DNA of 64,000 nucleotides from Adiantum capillus-veneris (GCA_014529385.2 CM043953.1:62993872-63057871), one strand, 5' to 3'; shown: positions 35,090 to 46,288, counted from the first letter of the stretch. Notes: generated from the letters alone by a model not told the origin. Translations and numbers: made by a program.

Positions 35090-36870
35090 ACTAACCCTTT
35101 TTAATTAGTAGAACTATGTTAATCTATTTATATCTTCTTAATTAATTCAATTAATTAAGAAGATTAAACCTATTTCTACTATGAAATTCTCTCCTAATTC
35201 TAAATTCTCTGCTAATTATTTAGATTAAGTTTATGAATCTTAGTAGAAAAACATTATCTTTAAGAGAAAGTTAAAGGGAGAAAATAGCAAATTAATTTAA
35301 AAAACTTTAAGATAATTTTCAAAGGTAAAATACATCTTAAGAAACCCATGATAATTATTTTAACCACAAATAATTTGTGTACCTAATTATCTTAGTAGAA
35401 AAACACTGTTTTAAAGACAAAATTAAAGAGAAAAAAAACAAATTAATTAAAAAAATCTTTGAGATAATTATAAGAGGTAAAATACATCTTAAGACACGCG
35501 TGATAATTATTTTAACCACAGATAATTAGTTTAGATAATTATCATAATAGAAAAACATTGTTTTTAAGAGAAAATTAAAGGGGGAAAATAACAAATTAGA
35601 CTAAAAAACTTTGAGATAATTTTAAGAGTTAAAATACATCTTAGCAAACCCGGGATAATTATCTTAACTGTAGATAATTAGTTTAGCTACTTATCTTAGT
35701 AGAAAAACATTGTTTTTATGGGATAATTAAAGGGAGAAAATAGCAAATTAAGCTAAAAAGATTTGAGATAATTTTTAAAGGTAAAATATATCTTAGAAAG
35801 CCCGTGATAATTATCTTAATCATAGATAATTAGTTTAGCTAATTATCTTCGTAGAAAAACACTGTTGTTGAGGGTAAACTGAAGGGGAAGATTAACAAAT
35901 TAGAAAAACAGCTTTGAGATAATTTTTAGAGTTAAATATATCATTAAAAACTTGTGATAATTAGTTTAACCGTATAAAGTTAATTTAGCTAATTATCTTA
36001 GTTAAAAGACCTTATTTTTGAAGATAAATTAAAGGGAGAAATCAGTAAATCATGTTATATAATGACATGCTATTGATTAGAGTTAGAATACATAATAAAG
36101 AGGCTTTGATAATTATGTCAAGGTTAGAAAATTAGTATAGATATGTATTTGAGTCAAATTATACTAATTTTAAATAAAAACTAAAGGGAGAAATTAGTAA
36201 ATCATGTTATATGATTACATACTATTTATCAGAACTGGAATACATGATTAAAAAGCCGGGATAATTATGTCAAGGTTAGAAAATTAGTAAAGATATTTAT
36301 TTGAATCAAATTATACTAATTTTAGATAAAAAGTAAGGGGGAAAATTAGTAAATGATGTTAGATGATTACATGCTATTTATCAAAGTTAGATTACATGAT
36401 AAAGAAGCCGTACAAATTATGTCAAGGTTAGACAATTAGTATAGATATTTATCTAAGTCAAATTATACTAAGTTTAGCTAAAAAGTAAAGAGAAAAATTA
36501 GTAAATCATGTGAGATGATTACATGATATTTTTAAGAGCTATATTATATCATAAATAATTTGTGATAATTATGTCAAGGTTCAAAATATAGTACATATAT
36601 TTAGTTTAATCAAGTTATACTAATTTTAGCTAAAAACTAAAGGGAGAAATTAGTAAATCATGTTATATGATTACATGCTATTTATCAAAGTTAGGTTACA
36701 TGATAAAGAGGCCATGATAATTATATCAAGGTCAGGAAATTAGTATACATATTTATCTAAGTCAAATTATACTAATTTTAGCTGAAACTTAAAGATGGAA
36801 AATAGATAATTGAGTTGAAAACTTAAAAGATAATTATCAAAGATCATAAACATCCTTATCTACTTGTGAT
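35090..36870. repeat. Tandem array, 152-bp period, about 11-12 units
   Basis: Marker CTTAGTAGAAAAAC or a variant occurs at 35239, 35391, 35543, 35695, 35848 and 35997, spaced 149-153 bp. From 36121 the marker AGGTTAGAAAATTAGTA (and variants) recurs at 36273, 36425, 36577 and 36729, again 152 bp apart. The two sub-families diverge but keep the same period. The array is about 75% A+T and noncoding. Confidence 0.9.
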
Positions 36871-37341
36871 ATATATACCGTAGTTAATTAGTGATTTTAG
36901 GAAATTATAATTAACCAAAAGTCCTATTTTTAACAAAAGATTAATTAAAATAAATAGACTTTGCGGTCAAAAGTTTTTAGAAAAAATAGAATAAGTGTAA
37001 ACCTATGATATAAAGTTGAAGAAATGAAATCTTTGAGAGAAAATAAATAGAATAAATATTAAGCTCAAAATAAGCAGATTCCAAGCTTAAAATTCGATGA
37101 AAAAATTAGGAAAAAGATATACAAAATTATAAGAAAATTAGGATAGCTTAAAAAACCCTTAGGGAAGCTATGGAAAAAGTTATCATGTCTATATAAGAAA
37201 ATAAGAAACACTAGGTCAAAATTTACGTATTAAGACTACAGATTTAACCTAGATTTGAGTAAAATTGGATACAAAGGTTAAGTTTAGCTTTTGGATAATT
37301 TACCTAATGATTAGACATCCTTTTTATAAGGATAAGAAGTT

Positions 37342-37503
37342 ATGGCACCTAAAAGGACCTGAGCCAATTCTACATGTGATGATGAGGACAGAGCTCTAAA
37401 AAGAACTAGAGCCTCGCACGACGATGAAGCTGGGCCTAGTAGTAGGCCTACGGAGGAGAGTCTTCAGGCGCTAGCGCAACAGCAGATGGCCGATCAGTCC
37501 TAG
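37342..37503 (+). pseudogene. Short coding-like segment in the LTR-like insertion
   Basis: From ATG 37342 to TAG 37501 one frame of 54 codons reads as a normal-looking basic/acidic peptide (RALKRTRASHDDEAGPSSRP, ending QALAQQQMADQS), broken only by TGA at the seventh codon. It stands out by GC content and codon use from the AT-rich sequence around it. It resembles the start of a gag or nuclear-targeted protein, but no family is recognised. GTGGGT follows the stop, a possible splice donor. Coding sequence inside an LTR would be unusual. Confidence 0.35.
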
Positions 37504-38650
37504 GTGGGTTTCCCATTATTCAATTAAGTCTTTAAATAGTTTAATTTCTTTAATAAGTTAGCATTGCATACATAAGGAGTGAGTAAGAATTAGAAAAGAA
37601 CTAATTGACAAAAAATGGAAGGTAACTTCCAATGTGCATTTTTTTATAATGTAGGAAAGAATTGTTTGGGTTAAAACTGGTTGAAGTAGGAAAGATATGA
37701 TTGATCATCCTTAAGACAGCTTGTCTCAAGACACCTCCGACTCCTTGGTATAAATTGATGATAATGATGGCTTTCCAGTTTACGGATAAGTCGGTTACCC
37801 CCATGAACGATGAGTTTCTACTCTGTGTCATGTCTTGATGTTTCTACATAAGTTAGGATACCGTTTTTATCCTAGGGGAGCCGCCCGGTTGTATGGGCAA
37901 CTGGTTTGGTGTATGGCACCAGGAACCTCGGGTGGCGGTTTATCCACTCCGGATTGTGAATAAGGAATGGGTGTCGTTTTTTTCACCCTTAGGTGATCTT
38001 GAGACAAGAAGAGTACTGTTCATGGTTATTATGGACAATGTTTCGATTGACAGTACCCTGTCTTAAGTCTAAAGATGTTTGTTTGCTAAAAGAATGTTTT
38101 CAATACTGTTTTCAAGGGTTGTTTTAATGAAATTCAGTTATGAAAGTTAAAAGAAATCATTGTTTTAATTGTGAGAAGAATGTGGTAGTAATTAAATAAC
38201 AAAAGAATTATGTGTGAGTGTGGGGTGGTAAGTGTGGATTGACTAAGGTTGTCAATCATGGATGGGTGGACCTGATTAGTCAGGTAACTTCCATCCCTGC
38301 GCACTAAAAACGTTTGTGAAACATCTTCACTTGGAAGAGGAGTCCACTAGCGGCTGTGCCCTGATATATGTTAGGGGAAAAAAAACGTTGGTCGAGGATA
38401 TCTTAGCCCAATTTGTGGAAGTTATAGGGCCGAAATAGTTTTTTGGACTTTTGATACGTTGTCCCGTTTCCGCTGCGAGCCAGGACTAGGTCTTCTTCTA
38501 AGGCTATAGACCCAAGCCATTGTCAATGGTAAAGGTCTTTTCCTTGGATTTTTCTTGTTTAGAGACTTTGATTTTTATCAGACCTAGAGACGTGTCAAGG
38601 ATCCTATCCCGATCTTGGTATTGGCGGGTTGGGGACCTCACACTTTTAGA

Positions 38651-39000
38651 TTAACCCTTGTTATTGACCCCACTTGCTTCAAGTACAGATAATTGTTTCC
38701 CCAATCTTGGATGAGTTGTACTTGTCGCATGAAAGGTCTTCCCAAGATGATTTCCAAAGTCCACTATTGCAAAAGTATATTGATAATCAATTCCACAGGA
38801 ATTAACTATCACTTTTTCAATCAGTCCTAAGGGTCTTTCGATGTGTCCATCAACCAATTGCAATTTCATTCGAGTTTGTTCAATGTGGATGGTTTTCCCC
38901 ATGATTCCCATTACTTTCGTGGCTATGACTATGCCTGTCCCACTATTCATTATTGCCATGGTTTATATATCTTTATATCTCACTGGTAGGGTTGTGTTTC
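38651..39000 (-). pseudogene. Giant element retropepsin at the canonical place, active Asp lost
   Basis: The frame reads AIMNSGTGIVIATKVM where plant gypsy proteases read roughly A-I-V/I-D-S-G, followed by MKLQLVDGHIERPLGLIEKV, which is the flap region. The catalytic Asp is thus Asn. A stop lies three codons before this block. The domain ends at the 4.17-kb insertion. Its location after gag and before RT is the normal one. Confidence 0.72.
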
Positions 39001-39139
39001 CTTCTTCCCCTTCGTAGTATTCTCCAACTTTGTTCATTGGGACGGATCTAATCTCTTTGTTATCCAATTCGTGTTTCAAATTTTCCCAAATTTTCATGAT
39101 TAGCCTTGTTATCCCCACCTTCTCTAGAGTTTGCTGTAG

Positions 39140-39560
39140 ATCATTCCATAAATATGGTTTGATTTTTACCAGTTCTCCTAAAGTAAGAGTGCATTGAATG
39201 GATGTTGTCTAACTCTAGGCTCTGTTCTGCTCTGTTTATCTGAGTGGTTTTACACACTGTGGATTTGTCTTCATTATCTCCCAAGTAAGAGGGTAGTGTT
39301 TTCAGAGTCATTGGTTTATACATTTCTGAACTTCAAAGCCACAATCCCCATACAAGGATTGTACATCTATGTCTATATTAGGAGGTAGATTGTCTAACCA
39401 AACTTCCTCTATAGGAGCTGACTTCAAAGTTATGCTCTCGTCATTAATCTCTCAAATTTTTTTTCATAAGTGTCCTAGCCAGTATTCTTCTACGAACGGA
39501 ATTCCATCTAAGGCATCTTCACTGTCAGGCACGATGAGTTTCGGCTCTTTAGTTTCAAGG
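39140..39560 (-). other. Gag-protease spacer of giant element
   Basis: Fragmented - strand frames without a recognised domain connect the basic gag tail with the protease. Several stops are present. Confidence 0.45.
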
Positions 39561-39567
39561 TGGGGTT

Positions 39568-42447
39568 CTACACCACTTCACATTTCTTTTTACTGGTTCC
39601 TACCACAAGCTCCTCAGGTTTTGCTATACTCTCGAGCTTGGGTTTTTGTTTTTCCAGCATCTCTTGATTAATTCTTACCAGATTTTGATAAGCTTCAAGC
39701 TTAACTGCTTCCATATCTGGAGAAGGATAGTTTTTCCATTTGTTTTTCATGTTTTGGCCTACTTTAAGTCCCGCTTGGTAAGCTTCCAAGGCTGCATTGA
39801 TTAGCTCAAAAATTTTGTCTACCAAAATTGATCCTCCAGATTTCACTGCAGTTTCCTTGATTTCACTCCCAGTTTCTTTGACTTTTTCCTGGAATAGTTT
39901 CTTGGCTTTCTCCTTGAATTCAACCCTTTGTTTCTGTTTTCTCATCTCATACCTTTGGCTTCTTCTTCTCTTGGTCTTTTGAGAGGAAATATTAGTATTC
40001 TTCGAATCATCAGAGGAGTTATATTTCTTTTTCTTAGACTGGGCTTTGGTGATTACCTTGATTGGAACAATAGGTTCACTCTCCGATGAGCTACTAGGTA
40101 TCACTTGGACTACGTTCACTACTGTTTTACCCTTGTTTAAAGGATTTTTTTGGATAATCTTCAAGGAATTGTTCTCCCTTTTTGCAACATTGTATACAGA
40201 AAGCTTCAATTGGCTTAATGTTCTTGTCAAGCTCGGGACATTCATTTTTCCAATAATCATCTGCACCACAATTATGACAGTTTCTAGTCCTTGGCTTAAT
40301 CATGGGTCTTACCATTGGAGGTCTAGCACCTTGATTAGCTACATAGTACATCGATGCAAGCTCTGGTGTAGTATAAGTTGCAGATTCTTCCATTGGTGGT
40401 GGATGTGAATTATACCACTCTTCTTATACCATTACTGTAGATGGACTAGGCTCAACATAGGGTGTAACAGGCACAAGTGCTTGTTCATCTATGATTCCCT
40501 CAGAATGCATGTACTTTACAGGCACTACATTATGTCCAAGATGTGGAGGTTATTGACCCAACACGGGTTGAGGTCTTTCCATACCCATCGGTGTTCTTTG
40601 AGCTGGGGTCAAATTAAGTTGATATCTATACCTGGGTTGTCCTTGTGGCCTCATAGGCACATATTGAACATTTTCATCATACTTTGGTCGCTAATAACAC
40701 TCATTGGTCTCATGGTTGGTCCATTTATCCTCGATTGCATACCATTTATGTGGCTTAATTGGTTGTCCCTGTCGAGGTATCCCTTGCCTTGGTCCCCTCA
40801 TAGGTGTTTTTTGCATGCTATTCATCATTTCATTCATCCTTTTGAGCATGTCTTCTATGGCTGTAAGCAGTGCTGCAACAACCGTTCCCACTTGTGCTGG
40901 TTTGGTGGATGCTGTCTTTTCACTTTGATTATCCTTGGGGAAATCTTCTTCATTGAAAATATCACAATTGTCTCCCAAGTCAATGGCATCCGATACACAC
41001 TCTTCTAGGGTCATATGTTTCTTGCTATACAATATAGCATGAAGTTCTTTGTTTAACAGTCCCTCTAGAAACAAGGATAGTAATCTTTCTTTTGCAGGTA
41101 TTTCTAGTTCTGGGCATCTAGCAATGTATTGCTTCATTCTAGTTGCACAATCCCTAACAAACTCACCTTGTTTCTATTTGAAGCTATAGATTTGAGCTAC
41201 CGTATTATGTTTGATTCCCGTTTTGGAACATGTAGCTACAACTCCTTGAGCTAATGTATTTCAGTCCATATTTGACCTCGGTGGAATGTTTTGGAACCAT
41301 GTCAGTGCTTTTCCTTCTAATGTCATTCCAAATCTCTCAAATTAATTATGGAAATCAAATATGTGTTTTGCTCTTAGCACTTGCTTAAAGCTTGCTAAGT
41401 GGTCATATGGATCCCCAAATGTGCTATATTTTTTGACCCATTTTTGAAAATCAGCTGGTCTGACACGTCTATTGGGTTGAACCCTTGGTCTCCTGGTAGT
41501 TGGTCCTGTCCCGAGTCCTTCAAACCAGTCTGTTGGAAATAGTGACTCATGTAGCCCTGGACTGGCTTTAGTGTCATGCGGTTTTCTTTGCGATGAGGTA
41601 GGTTCGGGTTTTTTAATATTGCTCCCAAAAGATCTCTCGCAGAGTTTCTCTCTTGGAATGGTTTCTGGTCCTTGGCCCAATATCCAATCTCTTATGGAGT
41701 ACCCTTGGTATTTGGTTTGTTCTACCTCCTCAGGACTCATCATAACAAAGTTATTGTTATAACAATCCTTAAATAGGTAGGTTGGTAGATCTACTAAATC
41801 TTTGTCTTTGATTTTGAAGAAATAAATGATCTTCATGGGTGTTAACTGTCCTGATTTGGCATGAGAAGTCCATAGAAGATCCTTGACGTTTCTTTGCTCC
41901 CAACAATAGACTCCGATCCTAGGATTATCCGTGCTAAGCCGTTTCAAAGGCTTTAAATCATCTTGATCGTATCCCTCAAATTCTAAAGTCGGTGGTCTTT
42001 CTTTTTCTTCCATATTTGGAATTATGGTATTTAATTCTAATCCCCATTTGTCTATCACATCAGGGTTTTCAAATTGTAAATATTGAGTTCCATTTTTATC
42101 CATATACAGTTTTCCTTGTTTGTTTGCCCTGATTTCCTCTTCAAATATATGTCATGGTCATCAATGCAAATGTCATGATCTTCATTAGGATCCAGGTAAA
42201 CCTAAGCTCCATGGCCATTATTCTTATAAAAGGTGAGTATGTGCTTATACCACACTGTCGTTCCGGTTCCTGAATGAGTTGAATAGGAAAACATTTCAGA
42301 TGTTGATTCTAAAAAAGTGTTTGAGACTTCTTTAAAGATAGTGTCCAAGTGATCACCTTGATTCACACTCTCTTTGATGGATACTCTACTAGCGGTCTCT
42401 CCAAATATGCCTTGGTTTACTAGTATACGACCAGATCTAAGGTTCAT
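39568..42447 (-). pseudogene. Giant element gag, broken into several frames
   Basis: The start is Met 42447 (MNLRSGRIL, a motif common at the beginning of plant gypsy gag). A charged region (42103-41342) leads into the retrotransposon gag domain (GDPYDHLASFKQVLRAK, then QYIARCPELEIPAKERLLSL at about 41130). Two zinc knuckles lie near 40280-40180 and are degraded: CHNCGADDYWKNEC has Tyr for His, and CIQCCKKGEQFLEDY has Gln for His and Tyr for the last Cys. A very basic tail (40040-39890, e.g. KTKRRRSQRYEMRKQKQRV) follows. Gag would form the particle and bind RNA; the stops and knuckle changes suggest it is dead. Confidence 0.82.
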
Positions 42448-42862
42448 ATAGACTTGTGAAGCCCTTGATAGAGTACTTACCGTAGGATTGACTTGTTATC
42501 AGTTTCTTCTACTTAACTTGATTGCAACCCTTGTCAAGCTTTCAATTACTTGTTTGTAACCTGATTCCTGTATCGGTGTTAATCAAGTTAGCTATTTCTT
42601 TCACAATGACTGTATAGTTTTTTTCTAACTATTGTGACCAGTCTATGTGCATCTCTTCAAATTGAGCTAAGTGAGTCAGCAATTGAGACTTTCAGATTCT
42701 ACTTTTGCAAAAGTCCAAAAGACTATTCTGCAACCTGGAAACTGAGTGAACATGTATTAATTTGGATCTGATTGAACCCAAAATTGACCAGTGGTCTTGT
42801 ATTATGTTTTTCTAGCACTGTACAAGCTTAAAAGTCCAAAATTCTGTCTCTGTGTCTCAGAA

Positions 42863-42884
42863 GTAAATAATCGCAATTATTTAC
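42863..42884. repeat. 22-bp palindrome, leader copy 1
   Basis: GTAAATAATCGCAATTATTTAC: one mismatch in the right arm. Confidence 0.9.
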
Positions 42885-43146
42885 TTTTCTCAAATTTTTA
42901 TAGTTTTTTGGCTTGTTTTGCCAAGGATTCAGCTTGTTAAGGTCTCTGGACAAGTTTCACCGAGTTTTAACAAATTTTGTTCAAGTTATCAACTGTTTCG
43001 TGTCCGTAGACTCAGTTTTCAAGAATCTGGCTTAAGTCTTACTTTTGGGATCCAAATTTCACAAGATTTGATTCGTGTGGTCTATTTGATATACTTGACC
43101 TTATGGTATACTCAAATGTGCAAAAATGTTCAATTTTGTAGTATAT

Positions 43147-43168
43147 GTAAATAATCGTGATTTTTTAC
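43147..43168. repeat. 22-bp palindrome, leader copy 2
   Basis: GTAAATAATC left arm intact, right arm GATTTTTTAC; 284 bp from copy 1. Confidence 0.88.
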
Positions 43169-43440
43169 TCCTGGTATTTTTATGCAACTTTTTGCCACAA
43201 GGTTGACACAAAATGGTTAAGCAGCTCAACTTAAGCTCCCTAGCCAAGTTTCATCAAGTTTGGATAATCCCTGTTCAAATGGTCAACAATTTTGTAACTG
43301 CAGAGTGACTTTACAAATTTGGCTACAATTTTCACTTCAATGATCCAAATCTCACCAAATTTGATTTGTAGGCTTAATATAACATGCTAAAACTAGTGGT
43401 ATGTTGGGTTGGTAAAAAAGGTTAAAAAAATGGGACAAAA

Positions 43441-43462
43441 GTAAATAATCACGATTATTTAC
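43441..43462. repeat. 22-bp palindrome, leader copy 3
   Basis: Perfect arms around AC; 294 bp from copy 2. Confidence 0.92.
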
Positions 43463-43726
43463 TCATGGCAAATTTTTACATCTTTTTGGTCAACTTAGCA
43501 TGTACACTTGTTTATCACTTCAATATAAGCCTCTGAGTCAAGTTTCACTAATTTTGAGCAAAATTTTTCCAAGTCACACTCAAGTTCTTGACAATCAATA
43601 TAGATTTTAGTTTTTTACCAAGGTTTTGGTAAGTTTAGTGATCCAAATTCTATGGGCCTTTACAAAAGATGTTTGTACACATGCAAAGAGTCTCTGGTAT
43701 CAACCTTGTCCATTTTTGAGCTAAAA

Positions 43727-43748
43727 GTAAATAATCACGATTATTTAC
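43727..43748. repeat. 22-bp palindrome, leader copy 4
   Basis: Perfect arms around AC; 286 bp from copy 3. A decayed copy (left arm only) follows at 43863-43884. Confidence 0.92.
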
Positions 43749-44425
43749 TTTTGGCCTAAAATGGCACTTTTTTCAACTTTTTCAGTGGGACAATCTTTTT
43801 TGATCTATTTTAAGCCTCTGAGTCAAGTCAAAACTTAATTTAGCCTAAAATGTCAAGAAAAAGTAAATAATCCGAGTTTTTAATAATTCTTAAAAATTTA
43901 CCAAACTGCGTCCTTAAGCTTACCCACTGGTTCATACAAGTTTTAAAGTATAATCTCCAGCTATATTCAGTGGTTGACGGTCTTTTGGTGCTGTTTCCAG
44001 TTGTAGGCCTAAAATTCTGCAGCTTCACATAAACAACACACAATTGATTCTTCTGGAGTGAGCAATGTTTTGAGATCCCCCACTTCGGATTTTGCTTACC
44101 CTACTCCTAGATCCTACTGCAATGGGGTTGTGGAAAGTGTCCATAAACACTCATTTTCTTGTTTTTTATGGTTTTCTAAGCCTTGATCTTAAGACTTGTC
44201 TTGCCCATAAATCATTCTCAAAATCCTAATCTAATCCTACAGTCCTACAATTCTAAAAGGTACTTTGCAAGTACAACCTACTTTCAAGCTACCTCTACAC
44301 AACAAAAGTCGACAATCTTACGCTATGCGGTTTTAAAAAGAAAGTTTTGACTCTAGGTGATTCTAGAGGAAGTTAAAGGACAGCTACACAAGACGCTTGT
44401 GCTTTTCCCTAGTTTAGGTCTCTTC

Positions 44426-44445
44426 AATCTCCGGCAGTGGTGCCA
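44426..44445 (-). promoter_or_regulatory. Primer binding site, tRNA-Asp-like
   Basis: The - strand reads TGGCACCACTGCCGGAGATT two bases after the LTR. It resembles TGGCGCCGTTGCCGGGGA, the tRNA-Asp site used by many plant Tat/Athila elements, with a few transitions. Confidence 0.75.
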
Positions 44446-44447
44446 AA

Positions 44448-45347
44448 TGTGGGACGGATGTCTAACCTCACTCCTATCTTACTGCAAACATAGCATGAAC
44501 CATGAATATAATTGTCAATCCATGGAATGAAGCTGAATCGACTAGTGCATAGAGGCTACATGAGGTTGTCAATCTCTCAAAAAACAACAGACAACTCGCA
44601 CCTGACTCAAGCTACACTCAAATGATTGAAATCACCAAAAGCTAGTCGGTAATAATCGGCAAACAAATCATAACCGTTATAGCATCAAACAACATCCAAA
44701 CGTTTTGAAACTTCTAGGATGTTTATAAGACCTAAGCACACATGCTTATGGTCTCAAATCTCACTTTAGGTCAAGTACAAAAATCACGATTATTAACAAC
44801 AGTGAGTTTTTGACCTAGTCGTTTTCAACCCAGAATGCATCTAAATGCTTAGCAATGATGCCCCAATATCCTGCCTATACTTATTTAATGATTTTCAAGC
44901 TTACATTTCTATCTATGATGAAATTAGGCCACGGGTCGGCGACGCCAAAAGCTACGGATTACCATGGAATGTTTTCGTCAACGCGTAGAGCTCTTACTTG
45001 CGGTTGCAACGCAACAGACGGCATTGCAATGTGACAATCGGGAAGGGAGTAGGAAGTGGGAGAAGGAGAGAAGTGAGTGTCGTTAGCTCACGTTGTGTTC
45101 TATTATCCAGAAACTTACAAAAATTGGCTTTTATACTTGAACCAAGGTTTTTGTGGTCAAACCTAATAATCTGGGAGCTCTAACTAAAGATAGGTTGATA
45201 CGATCTGGAAGCTTGTAGCCCCGGCTCATCAATTACACTGTTTAATCTGGAAAGTAGGAGTTACAACATTCCCGATTTATCAAAATAATAAGTGTTTCTA
45301 TAATAAAAGCTCCAAAAAATGTTATCCAAGTTAGCTTGCTGCTAACA
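44448..45347 (-). repeat. Giant element 5' LTR (900 bp)
   Basis: Starts TGTTAGCAGCAAGC and ends GACATCCGTCCCACA on the - strand; pairs with 17363-18256. Confidence 0.92.
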
Positions 45348-45352
45348 ACCAT
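45348..45352. repeat. Target site duplication, right copy (ACCAT)
   Basis: Exact repeat of 17358-17362. Confidence 0.93.
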
Positions 45353-46152
45353 CAAGACTTTATCATTGTATTTTTTGATGATATTCTGGTATTTAGTAAA
45401 TCTGTTCAAGAACATAAGGAGCATTTAACACGTATCTTTGACCTTCTATCACAAAACCATCTATACTTGAATCCAAAAAAGAGTTCATTTTTCCAATCTG
45501 AAATAGAATACTTGGGACACATTGTATCAGGTGATGGAATACATGTAGACCCCAAGAAAATTGAGCTATTCAATCATGGCCTAGACCTAAAAACCTGCAT
45601 GAACTACGTTCTTTCATTGGTCTATGCAGTTATTACAGAAAGTTTGTTCAAATTTTTGCCTATAAATCACACTATCTGACTCTCTTGTTAAAGAAAAACA
45701 CGCTATATGTATGGACTCATCTTTAAGAAATCTCTGTTCACTGCACTTAAGAATGCTTTGACTGATGCACTTGTGTTACAATTGTTTGATTTTGATCGAC
45801 CATTCTTTGTGGTAGTCACTAATGCTACTAGTGGAAAAGGTATCGGCGCAATTCTTATGCAGATAACCATCCACTTGCATTTGAAAGTTGTAAATTCAAA
45901 CAATCTGAATCTAAACTTAGTACATATGACAAAGAATTGATTGTTGTAAAGAATGCTTTGAAAATTTGGGAACAATATCTAATTGGTGTTGACTTAATCA
46001 TTAAAATTGATCAGCACAGTATCAAGTACTTGTTATCTCAACCTTAAATAGACGATAGACATATTAAGTGGGTTGCTTTTATTCAAAATTTTCAACCCAA
46101 CCAAATTGGTAAAGAAAACGTTGTGGTTGATGCTTTGAGTTGAAGACCCTCT
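45353..46152 (+). pseudogene. Outer gypsy RT C-half and RNase H
   Basis: The first codons after the insertion continue RT directly: FIIVFFDDILVFSKS holds the two catalytic Asp residues, followed by EHLTRIFDLL and NPKKSSFFQSEIEYLGHIVS, all classic gypsy RT. RNase H follows: FFVVVTNATSGKGIGAIL has Asn for the usual first Asp, then STYDKELIVVKNALK and KIDQHSIKYLL. It ends in the GKENVVVDALS motif at about 46140 and homology then stops. Two or three stops and shifts are present. Confidence 0.88.
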
Positions 46153-46288
46153 CTTTTTTTGCAGTCCAATTGCTTTCTACCTGCCTGCTTTTTGCTTGGC
46201 ATTTGTAGCTTGTTTGAGATTGTGAAAACTAAACCCAACATACTGCTCCCTAGCCCTAGAGATTAAGTTATGGCTTGGGGTAAGGTAG

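Larger units (their letters stand above)
34469..38642 (+). mobile_element. 4.17-kb LTR-like insertion, probable solo LTR
   Basis: The sequence starts TGTAAGGTCTCC and ends GGGGACCTCACA. These ends are near-perfect inverted repeats, TG...CA, and are flanked by CTTTT on both sides (34464-34468 and 38643-38647). These are hallmarks of an LTR insertion. It splits protease from RT of the giant element. A TATA-like CTATAAATA lies at about 34955. No pol homology, PBS or second LTR is found inside, so a solo LTR of a very large LTR, or a non-autonomous element, are the options. A 152-bp tandem array fills its centre. Confidence 0.8.
42448..44425 (-). other. Giant element 5' leader, noncoding, repeat-bearing
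   Basis: About 2 kb between PBS and gag start without a credible ORF. It holds five copies of the 22-bp palindrome embedded in degenerate ~290-bp units; phrases such as CAAGTTTCA(C/T) recur once per unit. Confidence 0.75.
17363..45347 (-). mobile_element. Giant Ty3/gypsy retrotransposon with nested insertions
   Basis: The element spans 27,985 bp between direct LTRs (17363-18256 and 44448-45347), flanked by perfect ACCAT duplications. It is transcribed on the - strand: LTR, tRNA-Asp-like PBS, leader, gag, protease, RT, RNase H, integrase, a second protease-like ORF, a spacer, a third ORF, PPT, LTR. Removing the copia-A insertion (20204-25430) and the 4.17-kb insertion (34469-38642) leaves about 18.6 kb, in the size range of the Tat/Ogre group. 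RT and integrase residues (LEVYIDDLCVHS, PYHPQANGQVEHTNK) resemble the plant non-chromovirus Tat/Athila branch; this assignment is inferred. LTRs differ at roughly one site in eight by eye, so the insertion is old. Confidence 0.93.
13590..46152 (+). mobile_element. Outer Ty3/gypsy element, split by the giant element
   Basis: A + strand gypsy element with gag, CCHC, protease and half of RT left of 17362, and the rest of RT plus RNase H right of 45353. The interruption is a 27,985-bp - strand element with an ACCAT duplication. If the insertion and one ACCAT are removed, the RT frame continues without a shift into the Asp-Asp catalytic motif. Homology stops after RNase H at about 46152; integrase and 3' LTR are not seen. 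Protease next to RT and a tRNA-iMet PBS fit a chromovirus-like gypsy, but no chromodomain is left to confirm it. Confidence 0.85.

Noticed and set aside
35090-36870. CRISPR-like array
   Set aside because: Units are 152 bp, fully repeated without unique spacers, and the setting is a plant retroelement; this is an ordinary tandem array.
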